A DNA stretch of 43,842 nucleotides from Lachnospiraceae bacterium (GTDB lineage: Bacteria > Bacillota > Clostridia > Lachnospirales > Lachnospiraceae), in contig CAAFXE010000041.1 in assembly GCA_900766915.1 (NCBI GenBank), positions 1 through 43,842 of the forward strand, in the 5' to 3' direction. The position numbers and the translations under genes were made by a program. The notes under the pieces are model-generated. The model ran no database searches, was not told the origin of the DNA, and saw only the letters and a list, made by a program, of their open reading frames with translations. This document shows positions 41,148-43,842 of this stretch, one piece after another (within the stretch, counting starts at the first letter, position 1; the number at the start of each line of letters is the position of its first letter).

Positions 41148-42031
41148 GATCGTTCCTCTTTCCGGTTATATGGTGTGGTCAGATAAATTTGTTTTGATAA
41201 GCCGCTGCGCTCGATGTCCTGGTAAGCCTCTTTTGCTTTGGCATAGCTTGTGAAAATTCCAAAGACCGTAGGTCCGCTGCCGCTCATCATCGCACCTAAG
41301 GCACCATGATCCATCATCTTCTGCTTGATTTCATTGATCACCGGATATTCCGGCACGGTTACTCTTTCCAACACATTTCCCATATGGGCAACCAGTTTTT
41401 CCAGATTTCCTTCCTCTAAAGCCGCAAGCTGTACATCTACCGGCGGATGATCTTCCGGTTTCAGGTCATTGGCATGAAGATTTTCATACACAAATTTGGT
41501 AGATACATTGATTGGCGGTTTTGCAATGAGAATATGACATTTAGGCATTGCCGGCAGAGCCGTAAGCTTTTCTCCGATTCCCTCCGCAAGAGCGGTTCCT
41601 CTCATAATGCAATACGGTACATCTGCACCCAGCTTCACACCACGGTACATCAATTCCTGCATGGAAAGCTTCAGGCCATACATTTTATTCATCCCAAATA
41701 AAACCGCTGCCCCGTCGGAGCTTCCCCCTGCCATCCCGGCTGCTACCGGAATCACCTTTTTTAAATGAATGGAAATGCCTCCCGGCAGGTCAAACTCATC
41801 CATGAGAATTTTCGCAGCCTTATAGGCCAGATTATTTTCATTATTTGGCAGATAATAGAGATTGGTTCGAATCCGAATCTCCTTTTCCTCTATTTTCTTC
41901 ATATAGATGCTGTCATGAAGATTGATGGTCTGCATGATCATCTTCACTTCATGATATCCATCTTCTTTTCTCCTTAATACATCCAGACCAAGATTGATCT
42001 TTGCCAGTGCTTTTAATCTAATCTGATTCAT
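41144..42031 (-). CDS. ispE: 4-diphosphocytidyl-2-C-methyl-D-erythritol kinase, 295 aa
   Basis: GHMP kinase of the MEP isoprenoid pathway. KALAKINLGLDVLRRKEDGYHE is split as KALAKINLGLDVL and DGYHEVKMIMQ, the ATP loop is PVAAGMAGGSSDGAAVLFGM, and the third motif is LGAMMSGSGPTVFGIF. Length is normal. GAGGTGAAGG precedes the ATG. Cotranscribed with the GntR gene by overlap. Confidence 0.95.
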   Translation of the reverse strand: MNQIRLKALAKINLGLDVLRRKEDGYHEVKMIMQTINLHDSIYMKKIEEKEIRIRTNLYYLPNNENNLAYKAAKILMDEFDLPGGISIHLKKVIPVAAGMAGGSSDGAAVLFGMNKMYGLKLSMQELMYRGVKLGADVPYCIMRGTALAEGIGEKLTALPAMPKCHILIAKPPINVSTKFVYENLHANDLKPEDHPPVDVQLAALEEGNLEKLVAHMGNVLERVTVPEYPVINEIKQKMMDHGALGAMMSGSGPTVFGIFTSYAKAKEAYQDIERSGLSKQIYLTTPYNRKEERS

Positions 42032-42049
42032 ACCTTCACCTCATGTACT

Positions 42050-42059
42050 TTGTATACAA
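42050..42059. promoter_or_regulatory. GntR-type operator palindrome
   Basis: TTGTATACAA is a perfect palindrome placed next to the predicted transcription start of ispE-gntR. This word is like operators bound by FCD-type GntR proteins, so autoregulation is likely. Confidence 0.55.
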
Positions 42060-42071
42060 TATACTGATTTT

Positions 42072-42100
42072 ATTATACTCAAACGAGGTCAGATATGCAA
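42072..42100 (-). promoter_or_regulatory. Sigma-A promoter of ispE-gntR
   Basis: Minus-strand TTGCAT (42095-42100) and TATAAT (42072-42077) are exactly 17 bp apart, about 40 bp upstream of the ispE ATG. Confidence 0.75.
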
Positions 42101-42104
42101 GGTT

Positions 42105-43670
42105 TTAGATCATGGACTCCATCATATTCTTTACAAGCAGAAGCTTTTGTCCCGCAGTCACTTCCTCTGCGTTTAAATCATTCAACTGCCTGATTTCCTC
42201 CATGGTGGTTCGGTTTGTTTTGGCAATGTTCCAGAGAGTTTCCCCATTCTGTACAAAATGAATCTTCACGCCGGGCATCTTCTGATACTCTTCAGGTGCA
42301 TAAGCCTCTCCGGTAATCCCCACAATGTTGTCTATGCTGCACTGCTGCATGACACAGGCACCAAATAGCAGCACCCCTCGAATCTCCACGCTGTGGCTGT
42401 CGGACATGGAAATACTTAGCTGATCAATGCTTTCGCAGACCCTCCAGCTGTCCGTAGGCAATATTCCCGGGATTTCAATCACCTGGCTGTAAGGAACGGA
42501 CAGTACAGCAGTTCCAAAAGGTTTCTCATCCTCTGCGGTGACATAAAGCACCTGTACTTCCAGAACACCCTCACACAAAATCCCCTGCTCCTGCATGGAT
42601 GCTCTTTTATTTTTCAGCTGTGCATGATGACCCAGGATCTGCAGCACTGTTTCCTCATCCTCCAGCTGTTCTTTTGTATTGAGTCTTAATTTTGCTTCAC
42701 TGCACATGCGGAGTCTTTCATAGGTAACCGGTTCCCTTTGAAGTTTTAACTGTTCCTTTGTACTGTAGACATCCGTAAGTGCCTGAAAGGTTCTCTCTTC
42801 AAAAGCACATCCATGAATCTCCAGTACCATTTCCAGGGAAATACTGCGAAGCTCCCCGTCATAATCCGGTTTCACCTCAATTTCCTGATGAGTGACTTCC
42901 TTTTCCCATAATCCAAACATTTCTTCTGTAAGCCCTGTCATTTCCAATGTACCCTGAACCGGTATGGTCTGTTCAAACCACATAACACCGCCGCCTTCTT
43001 CTCCTACATAAATGAAAAGCAGCAATACCTCTCCTTTTATGGCCAGATGCCCCTCTTCATTTCTCACATCAAGATTTCGAAGCTGAAGATCCTTCCAGAG
43101 AACCTTTTGCACATTAGGCTTATTGGCAGGCAAAGATATCTCATCCCGAATCCGAAAGCTGTCTTTTCTCTCTAGCACCGGTTCTGCAACTGTCATGCTC
43201 TCCCTTTGAAGCTGGACTCCTGCATCATCCTCCACACCTTCAGAGATCAGATGACTTAAAGAAGCGGTGATCTCACCCTTTAAAGAGACTACTGCCCGAA
43301 TACTGATTTTTCCCGGATGGACGAGGGAAACCTTCAGTTCTTCAACGCACCAGTCAATCTTTAGATTGTCCCCCGATGAAGCATTCTCCATATATAGAAT
43401 CTCATCAAAAGGTATTTGCACATTCAGGCAATCTGCCATCTCCTCTGAGCGTTGTGCCAGGTATAAGATCTGCACCTTCAGGTTTCCACGAAGACGTATC
43501 TTCCCTTTTTCCGTGTGAACCTCCTCCACCATCAGATCCGCTTTTTTTTGCAGAATGAAAGCAATGTCGGGTTTACCCTCCGGCACGCTGTAATCATCCC
43601 CGATGGTAATCTGATTTTCCGCCTCACATTTTTTATATTTCCTATGTATGAGCTGTTGTTTCAAATCCAT
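42105..43670 (-). CDS. sipL: SipL-like spore protein, DUF3794 repeats and LysM, 521 aa
   Basis: Three DUF3794/SPOCS-type modules (visible starts: EGKPDIAFILQKKADLMVEE, then LPANKPNVQKVLWKDLQLRN and YERLRMCSEAKLRLN) are followed by a C-terminal LysM domain (IHFVQNGETLWNIAKTNRTT). This matches SipL of Clostridioides difficile, which binds SpoIVA through LysM when the spore coat is built. The start at 43670 has GAGGAGG upstream; the frame opens at 43697. A sigma-E-like promoter lies just upstream. Confidence 0.88.
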   Translation of the reverse strand: MDLKQQLIHRKYKKCEAENQITIGDDYSVPEGKPDIAFILQKKADLMVEEVHTEKGKIRLRGNLKVQILYLAQRSEEMADCLNVQIPFDEILYMENASSGDNLKIDWCVEELKVSLVHPGKISIRAVVSLKGEITASLSHLISEGVEDDAGVQLQRESMTVAEPVLERKDSFRIRDEISLPANKPNVQKVLWKDLQLRNLDVRNEEGHLAIKGEVLLLFIYVGEEGGGVMWFEQTIPVQGTLEMTGLTEEMFGLWEKEVTHQEIEVKPDYDGELRSISLEMVLEIHGCAFEERTFQALTDVYSTKEQLKLQREPVTYERLRMCSEAKLRLNTKEQLEDEETVLQILGHHAQLKNKRASMQEQGILCEGVLEVQVLYVTAEDEKPFGTAVLSVPYSQVIEIPGILPTDSWRVCESIDQLSISMSDSHSVEIRGVLLFGACVMQQCSIDNIVGITGEAYAPEEYQKMPGVKIHFVQNGETLWNIAKTNRTTMEEIRQLNDLNAEEVTAGQKLLLVKNMMESMI

Positions 43671-43695
43671 AAAAATCCCCTCCTCTTTTAGAGAC

Positions 43696-43724
43696 ATTTT
43701 ATGAACTCATGTCAGAGTATATGA
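43696..43724 (-). promoter_or_regulatory. Candidate sigma-E promoter of sipL
   Basis: Minus-strand TCATATA (43718-43724) and CATAAAAT (43696-43703) are 14 nt apart, close to the sigma-E pattern (KMATATT, CATACAnT). It lies 25 bp before the ATG. Confidence 0.6.
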
Positions 43725-43730
43725 CCAAAT

Positions 43731-43842
43731 GTTACTGTACAGACGTCACTATTCCGCGAGGGTTTTCGCAAGAAAATCCCGAGTTCCGCAAGCAAAAATC
43801 CATTTGCGAAGCAAATTCTGCATGGATTTTGCCTGTTACTGG
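43731..43842. repeat. Modular palindromic repeat, copy 2 (runs off the window)
   Basis: The first 52 bp match copy 1 at 50 positions. About 45 bp carrying another hairpin (GCAAAAATCCAT...ATGGATTTTGC, inner TTTGC/GCAAA) are inserted before the shared TTTTGCC-GTTAC segment. The right end would lie past the window. Confidence 0.7.

Noticed and set aside
1..43842. tRNA, rRNA, CRISPR arrays, known riboswitches and prophage genes
   Set aside because: I looked for cloverleaf-like stems, regularly spaced repeats, aptamer-like leaders and phage modules and saw none that could be supported.

Overview
The window looks like chromosomal DNA of an anaerobic, spore-forming Clostridia, most likely a gut Lachnospiraceae (Blautia/Ruminococcus-like; genus not provable here). 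Reasons: sporulation genes (spoIIID, a SipL-like DUF3794/LysM protein), a DUF1934-murI pair, a TIGR03905-type TSCPD protein, moderate GC, strong GGAGG ribosome sites and a Na+-type ATP synthase c subunit. Almost everything is on the minus strand.

Layout. 1-88: 5' edge of a minus-strand group II intron lying directly after an intrinsic terminator. 150-4843: TSCPD protein, a large anchored extracellular protein, a methyltransferase, a 161-bp rod-like palindrome and a small unknown protein. 4922-12056: complete F1Fo ATP synthase operon (atpZ, atpI, atpB, E, F, H, A, G, D, C) with promoter and terminator. 12133-14224: zinc dehydrogenase plus amidohydrolase (probable sugar dehydrogenase and lactonase). 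14399-17052: lone glgB and a TetR regulator. 17105-30715: sugar (probably L-fucose) locus: fucU, two lipoprotein binding proteins, two RbsC-like permeases, one RbsA-like ATPase, a sensory trio (binding protein, YesM-type kinase, YesN-type regulator) and fucI. 30938-34619: two AraC regulators on the plus strand flanking an adenosine deaminase-KDPG aldolase operon. 34669-38190: spoIIID, phosphoesterase, FKBP/trigger-factor-like lipoprotein, cardiolipin synthase. 38385-43670: small membrane protein, DUF1934, murI, secreted peptide, GntR, ispE, sipL.

How parts fit. The fucose genes form a self-contained import and sensing system: the trio resembles the XylFII-LytS-YesN xylose sensor of Clostridium beijerinckii, and a good sigma-A promoter for the ABC operon has two identical 12-bp sites 22 bp apart just upstream. 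FucI and FucU would handle the imported sugar; no fuculokinase or aldolase of the phosphorylated pathway is in the window. A second regulon is suggested by an ungapped 65-bp element, 80% identical, in front of both the dehydrogenase/amidohydrolase operon and the aldolase/deaminase operon 19 kb away; the AraC gene at 33738 is the natural regulator candidate. Together they could oxidise a sugar through a lactone to a 2-keto-3-deoxy acid, though a dehydratase is not present here.

The most striking regulatory reading is at spoIIID: an intrinsic terminator covers its Shine-Dalgarno, its U-run runs into a TTG start, and a sigma-E-like -10 lies in the upstream arm, so a sporulation transcript would start inside the loop and escape the hairpin. 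A sigma-E-like promoter with the same 14-nt spacer precedes sipL. A modular palindromic repeat family (28779, 43731, partial 12097) is also present.
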